A stretch of 64,000 bases of DNA from Macrolepiota albuminosa (GCA_027475525.1 JAMWFC010000096.1:186001-250000); one strand, 5' to 3'; positions 22,801-34,679 are shown, counted from the stretch's first letter. The notes: generated by a model from the letters alone, not told the origin. Made by a program: numbers and translations.

Positions 22801-25156
22801 TCACTTCAGATAGTCTGTTGGTGAGTGCTTTCGTGAATGTTTTGTAATCCGAGTTCAGCACAGTTATTGGTCTGTAGTTTCCTGCATCTGTGCAGTCACC
22901 CTTCTTATAGATTGGGCAAAGCCAGCCCTCAGCAAAGTTAGTATTTTGTTCTATCCCGTGTTCTTCAATGTCATTGAACAGGATCGTGAAGTAGTCTGAT
23001 ATATCAGAGGTGTTTCTGGTGCCTGTTATATTTTCATCTGTCTCATTTTCACTTTTCTCTTCTTGGTGTAGGAGATCTTTCCATATTTCCTGTGGTATGC
23101 CATCTGGGCCTGCTGATTTTCCATTTGGTAGGCTCTTCATTGCCTTCTCTACTTCGTTCCGTGTAATGCTTAGTGCCAAGGCGCTGCTTTGTTCTTTGGT
23201 CATCCTTTTCCTTATATGGTTCAGGACAGTCTTAGTGCCCTCTTTATATTTACGTGGATCCAATATTGGGTCTTTACTTTGTAGGTCGTCATGGAATTTC
23301 CTCATTATGTTTGCCATTACGTCTGACCTTCTTGTCAGGGGTTTATTTGGTCTACTTTCATCATGCAGCGCTGCTATGACATCTCGCTGAGTCGCGTCTT
23401 TATTTGCGTCTATCCACGTTTTTCGTAGAACTTCTCCTTCTATGAAAAATTTTGCATCGGTATTGTCTCGCATTCTCATCATTTTTGATCTCTTTAGTGT
23501 CTTAATTCTTTCGTCAATAATGGCTGTCTCTGCTCCTTTATATGTATCTTCACACTCCTTGTTGTTTAGAATATCCTGCCTATTTTCTTCTAGGCTTGCT
23601 ATAATTCTATCAATTTTTGCTGTGATACATTTTGTGTGTTGCCTGGTCGTATTTACAATCTCTTCTTTAAGTTTCTTATGAATGGTCTGGGGATTGTTTA
23701 CGGATGTTTGTCGTATTGTTGATTCTTGTGATTTTATATAGTACTGTTCGGCAAGCTCTTTTAGCTTTGCTTTCAGTGGCTTATTCTCAAGAAGAAAGGC
23801 TGGCATAGCATATCTGCCTGTTCCCTGGTGGGGCAGCCAGGGATTCAGGATGTTTGCATAAACTAGGAGGTGGTCTGTTTGTATGCCCGTTCGTATGATT
23901 TTCCAGTTATGCGTGAATTCATGGAGGTCCTCTCTTATATAAATGCAATCTATTCTTGATTGTGAGGTGCCATTTTCTGTTCAGAAGGTGAAGTTTATTT
24001 CAGTTGGGTTCTCCCTTCTCCATCCATCTATCAGGTTGAGGTACGTTTTTAGGCTGGATAGAGAGTTTACTGTACCCAGAGGGTCCTGGTGTGGGGGTAG
24101 TCGGTCTGCAGAGTCTTCTACAATGTTGAAGTCTCCGAGCATACACGTAGGTTTTCCCCATTTCTCTTTTTTCCAGAGTTCTTCTATTCGTTCCCAGAAC
24201 TCTTTATTCTTTCTGTGTGGGTTAGGCGCGTAGACGACCAGGCATGTGACTGTTGTCTCCTGGCTCCATGGAATGTCCACAATCATTGCTCTTCCTATGA
24301 TGATTATTTCTACGCTTGCTTCCTTCCATCTAGTGGTTCTCTTATTAAGGATCAATGCTACTCCCATTTTGTTTGGGGATGAGTTGTCTAGAGTGGATAT
24401 AATGTGCAGTCTTTTTTCATATCTAGCGTTCAAAATCTTCCTTTTCTCTTCTGTAAGGTGCGTCTCCTGAAGCGCTAGGATGTCTATCTTCTCCGCTATC
24501 ATGAGGTTGCTTATCTCCCCCCATTTGTGTTCAGTGGAGTTGGATCCTGCTCCTCTTATGTTTAAGGTCGCAATCCTCAGAGCTCCTTTATGTGGTAGTT
24601 TCTTGTTCTTTTCTCTGCTCCAGTTCATCACGCTCATATCATTTTGGATCGTTGTTTCTATATGCAGGGGTGTCGGGTACGCTGTCTGCAGCTGGGGTTC
24701 TCTATTTGCACCTGGGCATTGTGGGTATGTCTCCGCTGGCTCTCTCAGATGTTGTGTCTGGCTCAGGGTTTTCTCTACTGTAGATATTTGTGAGGATTTG
24801 CTATGATCCAGCCCTGTCTCCAGGGGGTACTCGCATTTGGTTTGCGTGTCATACATTGTGGCCCTATCGCCATCTTGGGGGTCCATGTGCCCCCCTCCCA
24901 TATTTCGGGAGTGTCCCATTTGGTGGGTCACAGGCACTGTGCCTGTCGCAAGTCCTGTACTTGCGTCGACCATTATGGTCCTGGCTGTTGTAGCCATGTC
25001 CCTCTGTGGGATCCCGCCTCCGTCCTCCTGGTTGGGTTCCTCAGGAGGTCGAGCGGCGGCCGTTTCGGTCCTCCCTCCCCTCTCCAGGAGGTGTGTGCCT
25101 TGACCGTCTATATTCAAACCTGTATTAGTATATTCTTCTCTGTGTTTACCTTTCAT
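19823..25156 (-). pseudogene. LINE ORF2: endonuclease, reverse transcriptase, RNase H
   Basis: From ATG 25156 to TAG 19823-19825 there is one frame of 1,777 codons containing only two stops, both TGA (23981-23983 and 22754-22756). N-terminal APE endonuclease: TLNIRGAGSN, LQETHL, LGDFN and, after the first TGA, SRID and TDHLL. RT: LPNGKSAGPDGIP, LCPIYKKGD, DQEKAYDRV, RQGDPMSCLLFNL and the catalytic LFADDTTVY. RNase H: VYTDGSC, NNAGEALAIL, ISDSK and KVKGHSG. Zinc knuckle CTMCDTTKDMNHILTEC near the end. The first TGA replaces a probable Trp and the second a probable Arg, each a single transition. A gap of 163 bases separates it from ORF1. ORFs on the plus strand here are shadows. Confidence 0.93.
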
Positions 25157-25319
25157 GTTGTTGTGTGGGGGTTGGGGTTGCGGGGCATATACTTTTCCTT
25201 CTGTAGGTGCTTCGGTTCGCCCAGTTTCGGGCAGGGCAGTCCTAGCTTCTTGCGCTAGGTCACATTTAATTATATCGAGTATGATTACAGTATATGCACC
25301 GGCTTTGGGTTAGTGGTAA

Positions 25320-27304
25320 TCACGCTCTTCCCCTTCCTCTGTAGACATGATCTCCGTATCGTCCTCGGAATCCATTGTATCTGCCTCTCTCTCTGCCTCT
25401 GATACTGGTTCTTGGTTGATTCAGGCGGGCGTTCCCATTTTCATCATCCGCAAAGTCATTCTCACCAGCTATGTTACGACGGCTGTCAGGCTTGTAGCCC
25501 AGCCATCCTGGAATTTGGGAGAAGGGACAATTGTACGAGTCGTGGTCGGCTGATTTGCACCCTGTGCAGATGGGCTGTTCATCTTTTGTGAGTGCATACC
25601 CTTTTCCGAAACCGACGGTTTTGAAGCTGCATGCTCTCATTTTCCGACGTAGGAGCTTGTAGTCCTCATCACTGAATTCTGGGTTCTCATTGAGGTATAT
25701 GCTCCAGCTCCTTGCCATGTCGCTTCTCTGTTTGATCAGGATGAAGGACGCACGGATGTTTAGGACCTGGTCCAGGGCTTCTCCAGGTGGTGCGCTTGAT
25801 TTACTTTCAACGATCGCCCTTATCTCTGGTGATGTGCGGAAGGTGTTGCGTACTAGATCCTCCACTAGTGCCTTTGCTTCTGCAGTGTTGTTGTATCTCA
25901 GTCCCTTGATCGTCATGATGTAGAGTTGTCTCGGGATATCGTGTGGCAGGAAGAAAATTGTTGTATCTGGTGATGCCACCACTTCCAGGTTGACCAGACG
26001 TTGTGCTTTGCATTGGCTTAATCCCACGATGAGGGCATGGTAGGGGTGAGGGAATCGGTTGTCCTCTTTTGGTGGGAGGTCCTGCTCTGGGAAGATAACT
26101 GCAAGGCTTTCATCGTACTTGATGTATACAAGGTTTTTGATTACTGTCTTGATGGCGTCCTTGACTTTCGTTTTCCCCATCTCCGTGGGTTCGTATTTGC
26201 CCCGGTATATTCTTGCCCATATTGCTGGGCCCTCCAGGTCTCTCCATTCGTCTAGCATCCGTGGTGCAATGTTGAAGGATGGGTCAGCGGCCAGGTAGAC
26301 TCTTGGCCACCCTGTTGCAGGAGTTGCCGTTCTGCAAAAACCCTTGCCATTTATGGTCACGTCATTTTCGGTTGTTTCAAACCAGTGTTCGGGGTCATCT
26401 CCCTCCTCCTCTTCCTGACCATCCTCCTCTTTGGGGGTACTGGGTGTTGGGCTCGAGGTTATCATTGGGCTGCCAGTTCCTCGGGTGGCTCCAGGTCGTT
26501 CATTTGGGTTGGTCCTCCTCAGAGTATCAGTGTTCTGTGGGCTTCCCTCTCGGAGGTCATGTGTTGCATTATCTGCTTTCCAGGGAGTTTGGTCAAGCGT
26601 TTCTTTGGCTCCTTCTCGGTGTGGTGTGTCCACTGGTGTCTGTTTGTCGTCCTGGCTCTCTCCTTCCCTGGCGTTGGCCTTGGGTGTTTCCTCCAAGCTG
26701 GTGTTCGCTTGGTCTTGGCCCGGGGCATGGGTGACTCTGCTTGTGCTGTTCAGCTGTTCGATATCCGAATATCCCAGTGCAGAGACGGAGAGGGTGGGGC
26801 TTGGGCATGGGGATTTGTGCTTCTCGGTGGTTAGGATTCCCTCACTGTGCTCGCTCATGCTTTCAGTGGCACATCTTTTGTGTCTTCTCTCCTTGATTGG
26901 GGAGTCTGAGTGGGGTCGCTTGTTTGAGTCCGGGTCCCTTCTTACGGCTTTTTTTCCTTTTTTGCGACTTTTCTTGGGTGTGACAGTTTGCCAACCCGAG
27001 TTTTCGTCTGCCTGCTCTGGTATGTCAGTGGCTGCTTGGTTTCAAGACCTTTGTGGGGTTGGGTTCTTACCCCTTTTCCAGAGTCCAGCTCAATGCTGCG
27101 TTCGATGCGTAGCTGGTCCTGGGTAGATATAGGCAGTGGGGGGAGCTCTGCTTCTATGGGCGTACTCATAGGGGACGCAGGTGGCGATCCGCTCGTTAGG
27201 CCAGGTGAGCCAGGGGGGGATGAGAGGGGAGAGATTATGGGGGTGTGCAGTGCCTCCGCGTAGGAGCGGGTTACTTTTGTGGGGCTCAGTTCACGGTTTT
27301 CCAT
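25320..27304 (-). pseudogene. LINE ORF1: gag-like nucleic-acid-binding protein
   Basis: ATG 27304 starts MENRELSPTKVTRSYAEAL followed by a Pro/Ser-rich stretch. An apparent frameshift at about 26990-27060 leads into the second frame (GWQTVTPKKSRKKGKK, then an acidic and Pro/Ser/Thr-rich linker). The C-terminal third has the CCHC knuckle CTGCKSADHDSYNC and ends in an Arg/Gly-rich tail. This is the usual layout of Tad1-like ORF1 proteins, which bind element RNA. About 660 codons in all. Confidence 0.8.
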
Positions 27305-27735
27305 ATGTTCTTCTTGATGGGTAGGAGTCGTCTGGCTAGTGGGAGAGGTTTTCTAGCATGGTGCTATTTTCCCGGTTTCACCCGTTGTCCTGTTTTTTTG
27401 GGTCTTACTGCTCATAGTTTACGGTGTTGGGGGTGCTTCAGCTCCCGTTCTTTAATGCTCATTGTGGCTTGTGGTCCGCACATTTAGACAGTACGGTACA
27501 CATATTTGAGGTGCTATCCTCTGTCCTCTGTGGACTGCCGGGTGTAGGTCTTACACCCGTGGGGGAGAAGTTCTATACTTCTGGTAACAACTTGTATTAC
27601 TGCTTCTGTAGCAGTGGTCTTTGTGAGCTCCCGTTGAGTACCAGCGTGGAGATCTGGATTTGACGGGAGGCAGCGCATTCTGTACGCCTGCCCTCAGCCT
27701 GACCGTGATGGTGGTTCAGGTACAAGGTTCCCCCC

Positions 27736-27750
27736 GACACATGTCATGTT
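27736..27750. repeat. LINE target-site duplication, right copy
   Basis: GACACATGTCATGTT, identical to 19500-19514. Confidence 0.9.
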
Positions 27751-28900
27751 GCCGGATCATATCATCTAAAGAACAATAAAGAACAAAGCGTCAGTCGGAA
27801 GGCAAAGACCATAAAATATTCACATACTAGGCGATATCATCAGTTCATGCCGCTTTGTTCGTATCCTCATAAACCTGATCTCGTCCTATTGTAATTGCTT
27901 TCTGAGCTCAAGTGTTTCAGCATTCAGAGCGATAGATACGTACCCCATCAGTTTCACCTGCGTGAACTTCCTCCAATCCGCCTTGAACGCTTCCTACAAT
28001 CCGCCTGATTGACTCTATTTAAGCTCAATCTCGTCTTCTCGCTCTTATTACGTCTACTTGGCTGCTTATCATCAGGTCAGCTCCGCTGCCAATTTCTCCG
28101 GGTCTTGTTGTCATCATGTTTTGTTATCCTACCTTCCTGATGCACTACCAGATGGTCTCAGGGGCCGACTTATTGTAGTTTGTCTTCTTTTCCCATCAAT
28201 TATCATTATTCTATTTAAAACTTTCCATGTTGTAATCCCATCTACTTATGATTACCATGACCAGTATAGTAATGACATCATAGATGACATCAGAGCTTGT
28301 GTAGAGCGGATATAAACCATAGACAGCCAGACTACTGACATGTCTTTTCTTCCTTCCTACTATGCTCATTACAGTCTCTCGCTTTTCTGGTTTTACTGTC
28401 TCAGCTACAGTACTTATTGCTACGAGAAATAGAATGTGGTCCTGTTCTGTTGTGCATGGTCAGACACAGTACAGATTACACATATGCTTGCATGTGACTT
28501 CAAGCTATCATTTCACCAAATACATAAATAATAAATTCATTTCTTATTCCAATGAGAGCTTAATAGATCACACAGGACTCGCATTTCAGACAACACTGAC
28601 CACTGACTATCTTGAACATAGAGCTGCAATGGTGCCTGTGGAACATGCAACCTGTAAGTAATCCTTTCTGCAGTTAGTTATTTAAAGGCTTTAAAAGGCT
28701 TTAAAGGAGTGGCAGACCTTAAAGCATTCATTAGCACCCAGCAAAGAAGATGAAGTTCCTTTTGTTGGCCCTTCTACTGGTTCATTATTCCATGCAAAAT
28801 CTCTATATAATGTGACAACGCCTGGGAAATAATCTGATTAGTCAGTTCTAACTAAGGCTGACAAAGATTTGCCTTTTTTATTTGTTTTTTGGTCTGTTTT
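27751..28900. other. No recognised gene
   Basis: Short frames only (28058-28315, 28362-28661), without motifs. It includes sequence originally joined to 19,499 before the LINE inserted. Confidence 0.35.
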
Positions 28901-28910
28901 TCAGTAGATG

Positions 28911-28947
28911 AGCTACAATTCGTGCTTTTGGCACAAATTTTGTAGCT
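28911..28947 (-). other. Helitron 3' hairpin
   Basis: AGCTACAA..CGTGC, five-base loop, GCAC..TTGTAGCT: an imperfect stem with bulges, ten bases before the CTGA end in the element's direction. Confidence 0.5.
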
Positions 28948-29561
28948 TGTTGGAGGCTTCATCCCCAAAACCCCCTCAACTAAGCCTCCACCATAATCTC
29001 ACTTTGTTTGGTTAGGACTCCAAGTATGTATACAAGTAATTCAGTCTCTACCCCAACCTCACTTTGTTTGGTTAGGAGTTCCAAATATGTATCTTAGTAA
29101 CTCAGCTTCTATCATAATCTTACTTTTATTATGTCTTACTAATTCCAGCATAAGTTGTTAACAGATAGAGAGTTTCACATTTATCAAGAAATAATGCTAC
29201 AATTCTAAGTTATATATATTCTATTAGTACAATATCAACAAATATTAAGTTAGATGCTAAAATATAAAAGTTAGTAATAAGTAAGTAATTAACAATCACA
29301 CTCACATTTGTAAACCCAAGAAATAATGCTACAATTCCAAGTTATATATACAGTATCAAGTTAGATGCTAAAATATAAAGTTAGTAATCAGTAGTTAATT
29401 AACAATCACACTTACATTTATAAACCATTAAGAACTTCTTGATATACAATATTTGCAGTTGTTTTTGATGTATTTTCTTCTGACAAAATCACCTTGATAC
29501 AATCTCCTGATGTGCATCAAGAAAGTGCAATATAAAGTTGGCCATGTGTAAAAACTGGTGA

Positions 29562-31451
29562 TCAAAGAATAATATGACATCTGAGGACTTTCATACTGAT
29601 ATGAGTGACAATCATTCTTGTTCCATTGCAAAGTCCTTTGGTTGTGTCCAGATTCATGAGGAGCATGACAGGAACTCCAATCTTCAAAGCCAGTTTAGCC
29701 AAAGACAAACTACTGGCTTTTAAAGAGTTGAGATATTCCACAGAATATAAGACAAGGCCATCAGAATTTCTGTTATTAGAGAGAACAGAATCTGCACTCT
29801 GTAAAATCCTTTCTTCTCCTAGATACCTCTCTAGAACTTCTGCATTGATCTCCTCTATATCAGAGTTCTTGCTAGAGAGAATAGTCTGGTCCAGGTAATA
29901 CTGATTATTGTGAGGATGACCAATATCAGGATATGTGGAAGAAATCAATCTAGTGATAGAATTGTCATTACAGATCATCTTTTCAGGCAGTTTGACTGTT
30001 TTTCCAGGTTCTAGATTTTTTCCTGCACCAACATCTAACAACCAAGCTGCATGAGCAATATTTTCTGCAGTCTGTTCCAACCACATATTTTGAACCAAGT
30101 AGTGGACTTAGATATGATCCCAAAGTCAGCCCCTTTTGAGTGAAGCAGCAATCATCTGCTGCCTGAGTCTATGTAGAACCACTGGAAAAGTTTATCTAAA
30201 GTCCTCTTCAAAAACCACAGTAACTCCACCAAAAGAAATGTTGTTATCAAAGATGTCTCTGAAGCCATGATTTACAGAGTCAATGGCATTTCTGTATTGC
30301 ATTGGAACTTCATCCCAAATAACAACTTTGGTGCAAAGTATGAGCTGTGATAACTGGGTTCCTTTCTTGATATTGGCAATGGATGTATCAAGAGCAGGAA
30401 TAGAAATTTTGAATCTTGAATGAGCTGTTCTACCCCCTTCCAACAATAAAGCAGCAATGCCAGATAATGCTATACATAATGCCACATCTCTATTGGAACA
30501 AACTGCAGCAGCCAGAGTATTGCAGACAAAGGTTTTGCCACATCCTCCAGCACTGTGAATAAATAGCATCCTGCCCAAATTGTTGTTCACAGAGTCCATG
30601 ACAGCATTGAAAGTCTCCAGTTGTTCCACATTGAACTTGGCCTTGTTTCTCTCCACTCTTTGCTTTAATTCCTCAACATCATAATTAGTTTCATTTTCTA
30701 AAAGCCAATTGCCTAGAAGAATGATCAGTATTCAAGTTAATCTTTTATGCAAATTCCAATTACCTGCAACTATGTTTCAATTCTGTTGAGCCTCTGGCAT
30801 GTTGGGAAAGTCTTTCAAAGTTTTTCCCAAATTCATCAAAGTGTCATTGATGAGATAAAGGCTATAGTCATAAATATCCTCATTGATAAAGATCCAGTCT
30901 CTGTACCACCTCATATGTTCTAATCTGTGTCTAAGATCATTACAGATAGAATGCTTGAATTTGTCCCATAGAGCCTCAGGAGTGGCAGGAGTATAGTGGA
31001 ATAGAATAGTGCAAAACAGCTGTCTGAGAGCTGATCCTAGTTGGATTGGAGCAGCTTCAGTGAGACACTGTCTCCATTCTGCATCATCCTCCAAAAGATC
31101 TAGAGCCTTGCATGTTTCCAGATAAGTTGGATAGGTATGGCCATTGACTATTCTGAGATCAGCCCATGAAGTTGCATTGGTTACAACAGTCAAGAGCATT
31201 CTGAGATAGAACTTTTCTCCCTGTCTTAGTGAAGCAAAATACATTCTCCCAATTGCTATACCTCTCTGTCTCTTCTTCCAACTTTGTTTAGATGCCTCAT
31301 AAACAAACTTGGTTGGAAAGTTCTGATAAGTGGTGTTATTATTAGAAAACCTGGTATTGGCTTCAAACCAAGCTGTGAGTGCAGTCTTGTCTACATTAGG
31401 TCTAAGCAGCCACCACCTGTATTGGTTCATCATCTGGGAAATAGACTTCAT
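29562..31451 (-). pseudogene. Helitron helicase (Pif1-like) fragment
   Basis: Three open pieces (31451-30777, 30656-30192, 30098-29562) lie in the same minus frame. The first matches the region before the helicase in Helitron RepHel proteins. After a probable short intron near 30,720-30,770 comes Pif1 motif I (GGCGKTFVCNTLAA), then motif II VIWDEVPM, then LCNGTRMIV near the end (motif VI region). The family function is unwinding during rolling-circle transposition. Stops include a TAA after EEDFR where Gln is expected (GDFRQ), and a TGA near 30,777, so the copy is dead. The N-terminal replication-initiator domain is missing. Confidence 0.8.
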
Positions 31452-31465
31452 GCTGGTTTTCCAAG

Positions 31466-33969
31466 CACCGCCGGATCACCCACATAGTCCTAGACCGCCT
31501 CCACCAGTATCAGCTCTACCTCAAACCGGAGAAATGTGAGTTTGAGAAAACTCAGATCGAGTACCTCGGGCTCATCATCTCTCACGGCACAGCGGAGATG
31601 GACCCGGTGAAGGTGGCCGGCGTTATGCAGTGGCCAGAGCCCCGGAACAAGAAGGAAGTACAGGCCTTCCTGGGGTTCACCAACTTCTACCAGCAGTTCA
31701 TCCAGGACTTTTCCCACCACGCACGGCCCCTCTTTGACCTCACCCGGAAGGAGGCAGCCTGGACTTGGGGTGATGCAGAGCAACAGGCCTTCAATGCCCT
31801 GAAGCGGGCCGTCACCTCCAAGCCGGTGCTCCTCTTCCCAGATGACGATCAGCCCTTCCGAGTCGAGGCAGACAGCTCCGACTTTGCTACCGGCGCCGTC
31901 CTGTCCCAGCAATCCCCGGGGGATGGCAAGTGGCATCCGGTGGCCTTCTACTCTAAGAGCCTCAATGCCGTGGAGCGGAACTATGAGATCCATGACAAGG
32001 AGATGCTGGCAATCATCCGGTCACTAGAGGAGTGGCACCACTTCCTGGAGGGGGCCCGGCACAAGTTCGAAGTCTGGACAGACCACAAGAACTTGGAGTA
32101 CTTCCAGACAGCAAAGAAGCTCAACTGCCACCAGGCCCAGTGGTCCCTCTACCTTGCCAACTTTGACTTCTCACTGCATTATAAGCCAGGGAGGTCAATG
32201 GGGAAGCCCGATGCCCTATCCAGGCGTGCCGACCATGGCTCCGGGGCCGGAGACAACGACAACATCATTCTCCTACGACTGGAGCTGTTTGCCATCTGGG
32301 CACTGGAGGGGATATCTGCCCAGGGAGACGAGGTCAACATTCTCCGGGATATCCGTCGAGGGAACCGGGAGGGGATGCAGGAGGACTCCGTGGCCAAGGC
32401 TGCCTTGGCTCTACGGTCTCATTGCCCCACGGGCACAAGGGCAGTGCATGCCAACGAGTGGAGTCTCCAAGACGGCCTCCTCACCTACCACGGCCGCATC
32501 TATGTACCCAACGACCCGGAGCTCCGGCAACGCATTGTTGAGCAACACCACGACTCCCGCATTGCCGGGCACCCCGGGCGCTGGAAGACGCTGGAACTTG
32601 TGTCCCGGAACTACTGGTGGCCCCAGATGTCGAGATACATAGGCTCCTACACCAGCACCTGTGATCTCTGCCTCCGGACCAAGCCCCAGCGCCGTCTCCC
32701 TACCGGTCAGCTGCACTCCTTGCCGACGCCCGCAGAACGATGGAGTGTGGCCTCCGTGGACTTCATTGTGGAGCTTCCGGATGCACATGGCTACGATGCT
32801 ATCCTGGTGGTCGTGGACCTCTATGGCAAACGGGCTCACTTCATTCCGACCCACACGACCTGCTCCGCCATGGGTGCCGCTAACCTGTACCGGAAGAATG
32901 TCTGGAAACTCCACGGTCTTTCTGATGCGTACGTGTCTGACCGGGGCCCACAGTTCGTTGCGGAGTTCACCCGGGAGCTCTACCGCCTCCTGCATGTGAA
33001 GCTCCACACCTCCACTGCCTACCACCCGCAATCCGACAGCCAGACCAAGCGTGTTAACCAGGAGCTTGAGCAATACCTGCGGCTATTCTGCAACGAGCGT
33101 CAGAACGACTGGGATGAGCTCCTGCCGGAGGCGGAATTCCAGTACAACAACCATGTCCATGCCTCGACGCAGGTATCGCCCTTCTTCCTTGACACTGGGC
33201 GGCACCCCCGGATGGGTTTTGAGCCACGCACACGGCAGTCGGAGAACGAATCGGTCAACGAGTTTGTGGATCGCATGCAGAAGGCACAGGAGGAGGCGAA
33301 GGCTGTGCTAACTAAGGCGAGAACGAATCGGTCAACGAGTTTGTGGATCGCATGCAGAAGGCACAGGAGGAGGCGAAGGCTGTGCTAACTAAGGCAAAGG
33401 ACAACATGGCATGATACTACAACCGGGGCCGGACACCAGCTCCCAAGTACAAGCCTGGAGACCGCGTATTTCTGGATGCCTCCGACATCTCCACCATGCG
33501 ACCCTCAAAGAAGCTGTCTCATCGTCAACTGGGGCCATATCCCATTGAGCGTCAGGTGGGGCCCCTAGCCTACCGACTCCGGCTGCCTGCAGGCATGCGC
33601 CAACTCCACCCGGTCTTCAACGTGGTCAAGCTTTCTCCAGCCCCGGAAGACCCCATCCCTGGGCAACGAGCACCGCCGCCGCCACCGCCAGTCCTAGCAG
33701 ACAGCGGGGTGGAGTACGAAGTGGAGAAGATCTTGGACAGCCGCTTATTCCGTGGGAAGCTACAGTACAAGGTGAAGTGGAAGGGCTATGGTATCGAAGA
33801 CATCTCCTGGGAGCCATCTGAAGATGTCCACGCCCTGGCTCTCACCCGGGACTTCCACCGCCAGCACCCTGATGCCCCGCGAACCATACAGGGAGTTTAC
33901 CCCCTTTCTCTAGCGGATCAGGCCATCCGCGAGTTCTTCTACCCAGCACGTCGAGACACCGCGCCCTAG
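31466..33969 (+). pseudogene. Gypsy pol: RT end, RNase H, integrase, chromodomain
   Basis: Order: YLKPEKCEFEKTQIEYLGLI and VQAFLGFTNFYQQFIQDFS (RT connection); RVEADSSDFATGAVLSQ and WTDHKNLEYF (RNase H); integrase zinc region (HPGRWKTLELVSRNYWWPQM, CDLCLRTK); DDE core with VDFI, VSDRGPQF and a Gln-Thr-Lys where Gln-Thr-Glu is usual (SDSQTKRVNQELEQYL). The chromodomain (VEYEVEKILDSR, YKVKWKGYG, WEPSEDV) precedes the stop at 33967-33969. A 77-bp duplication (33242-33395) shifts the frame and a TGA near 33,412 interrupts it. The shift is probably an assembly error; the TGA may be a real Arg-to-stop change. The changed Glu may make the integrase inactive. Confidence 0.92.
33242..33395. repeat. 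Exact 77-bp tandem duplication
   Basis: Bases 33242-33318 are identical to 33319-33395. It lies in the integrase coding frame, shifts it, and the frames on either side match again when one copy is ignored. Confidence 0.97.
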
Positions 33970-33981
33970 AAGGGGGGGTGA

Positions 33982-34301
33982 TGTCAGGGGACTCCTCGCT
34001 CTTGTCTGGTCACAATTTCCTTTTCCGGAGTTCCAGAGAACTCCAGAGCATTTCCCACACCCCAGAGTTCTCCCAGCCTCCCGGAGCTAGCCGTTGGATA
34101 CTGTACAGTCGTTTCCATGCCCTTCCGCCCCCGTACTGATGTGCCGCACTGGCAGAGGAATCCTTAGACTTGTTCTCTTTGGATTTCCCTCTGCCAGGTG
34201 ATTAGTTATTGATTGTACTGTCGTTACTGGCTCTAATATACTTTGGATTTCCCTCTGCCAGTTGTGTGATAGTGCCGCAGCCTCCGGAGGTCGCCCTTAC
34301 A
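33982..34301 (+). repeat. LTR (family A), 3' LTR of the truncated gypsy
   Basis: 320 bp from TGTCAGGGGACTCC to GTCGCCCTTACA, directly after the polypurine tract. Same family as 34680-35179 and 46872-47367. Confidence 0.85.
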
Positions 34302-34475
34302 ATTATATTTATTATAATATAATATTATTATTATTATTTACTTTACTAGTTACATGTGCTGCTTACTAAGCAGCTTATTTTGTGTTTGTACTACATAGTC
34401 AATAGACCGGACTGGTCTGATTCTGTGCAGTGTGAACCTTAAGCTCTTACAAACTCTGTAACTTCGTTACAAAAT
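34302..34475 (+). repeat. YR-retroelement end, orphan copy
   Basis: AT-rich palindromic start, then GCTGCTTA..AAGCAGCTTA, then TCAATAGACCGG and TGGTCTGATTC, then TGTAACTTCGTTAC. The same order occurs at about 57,930-58,190 at the end of the YR retroelement, so this is a detached end of the same family. LTR A abuts it. Confidence 0.7.
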
Positions 34476-34679
34476 TACTGTCTCTATTTTTGACTATTTC
34501 TCATTGTGTTTTCTGATTTGATGCTTTGTAGCTCCTTGCATGTGACACTAGGTGTATAAAAATGGGATTCACTGCTAAGTGTGTTGTCCTCTCAAAAGTA
34601 GCAGGCAAGGTGGCCAGAAGGCACTCTTTATTGAGACAACTGCAGTAAACTTTAGCCACTAGTGACTCATCCATCACAT

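Larger units (their letters stand above)
19513..27735 (-). mobile_element. Tad1-like LINE retrotransposon, nearly complete
   Basis: An 8.2-kb non-LTR retrotransposon on the minus strand. It has a ~430-bp 5' UTR (27305-27735), ORF1 (gag-like, CCHC), ORF2 (APE endonuclease, RT, RNase H, CCHC), a ~270-bp 3' UTR and a 40-base poly-A tail (T run 19513-19552). A 13-15 bp target-site duplication flanks it, which fixes both ends and shows target-primed insertion of a full-length copy. An RNase H domain after the RT is typical of the fungal Tad1 clade. ORF2 is one continuous frame with only two nonsense codons; ORF1 has one apparent frameshift. Young and possibly just inactivated. Confidence 0.93.
28901..31460 (-). 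mobile_element. Helitron, 5'-truncated
   Basis: The minus-strand Pif1-type helicase of a Helitron is followed by ~660 bp of non-coding sequence. That sequence ends in a hairpin (28911-28947) and, ten bases later, CTGA (plus-strand TCAG 28901-28904). This fits the CTRR-with-hairpin 3' end of Helitrons. The base after it is A, not the usual T, so the end point is tentative. The rolling-circle Rep domain expected at the 5' side is absent: sequence switches to a gypsy element on the opposite strand at about 31,452-31,466. Inside are two local duplications: ~68 bp at about 28,975-29,110 and ~135 bp at about 29,185-29,425. Confidence 0.75.
31466..34301 (+). mobile_element. Ty3/gypsy element, 5'-truncated, with 3' LTR
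   Basis: Plus-strand internal region from the RT thumb onward, then RNase H, integrase, chromodomain, a polypurine tract (AAGGGGGGGTGA, 33970-33981) and a full 320-bp 3' LTR starting TGTCAGGGG and ending CCCTTACA. The 5' LTR, gag, protease and most of RT are absent. The sequence is CpG-rich and has a single nonsense codon, unlike the decayed gypsy copies further right. Confidence 0.9.

Noticed and set aside
19845..27663. Many plus-strand frames over the LINE (up to 231 codons)
   Set aside because: They are antisense shadows of ORF1 and ORF2; none has a motif, while the minus strand shows the full APE-RT-RNase H order.
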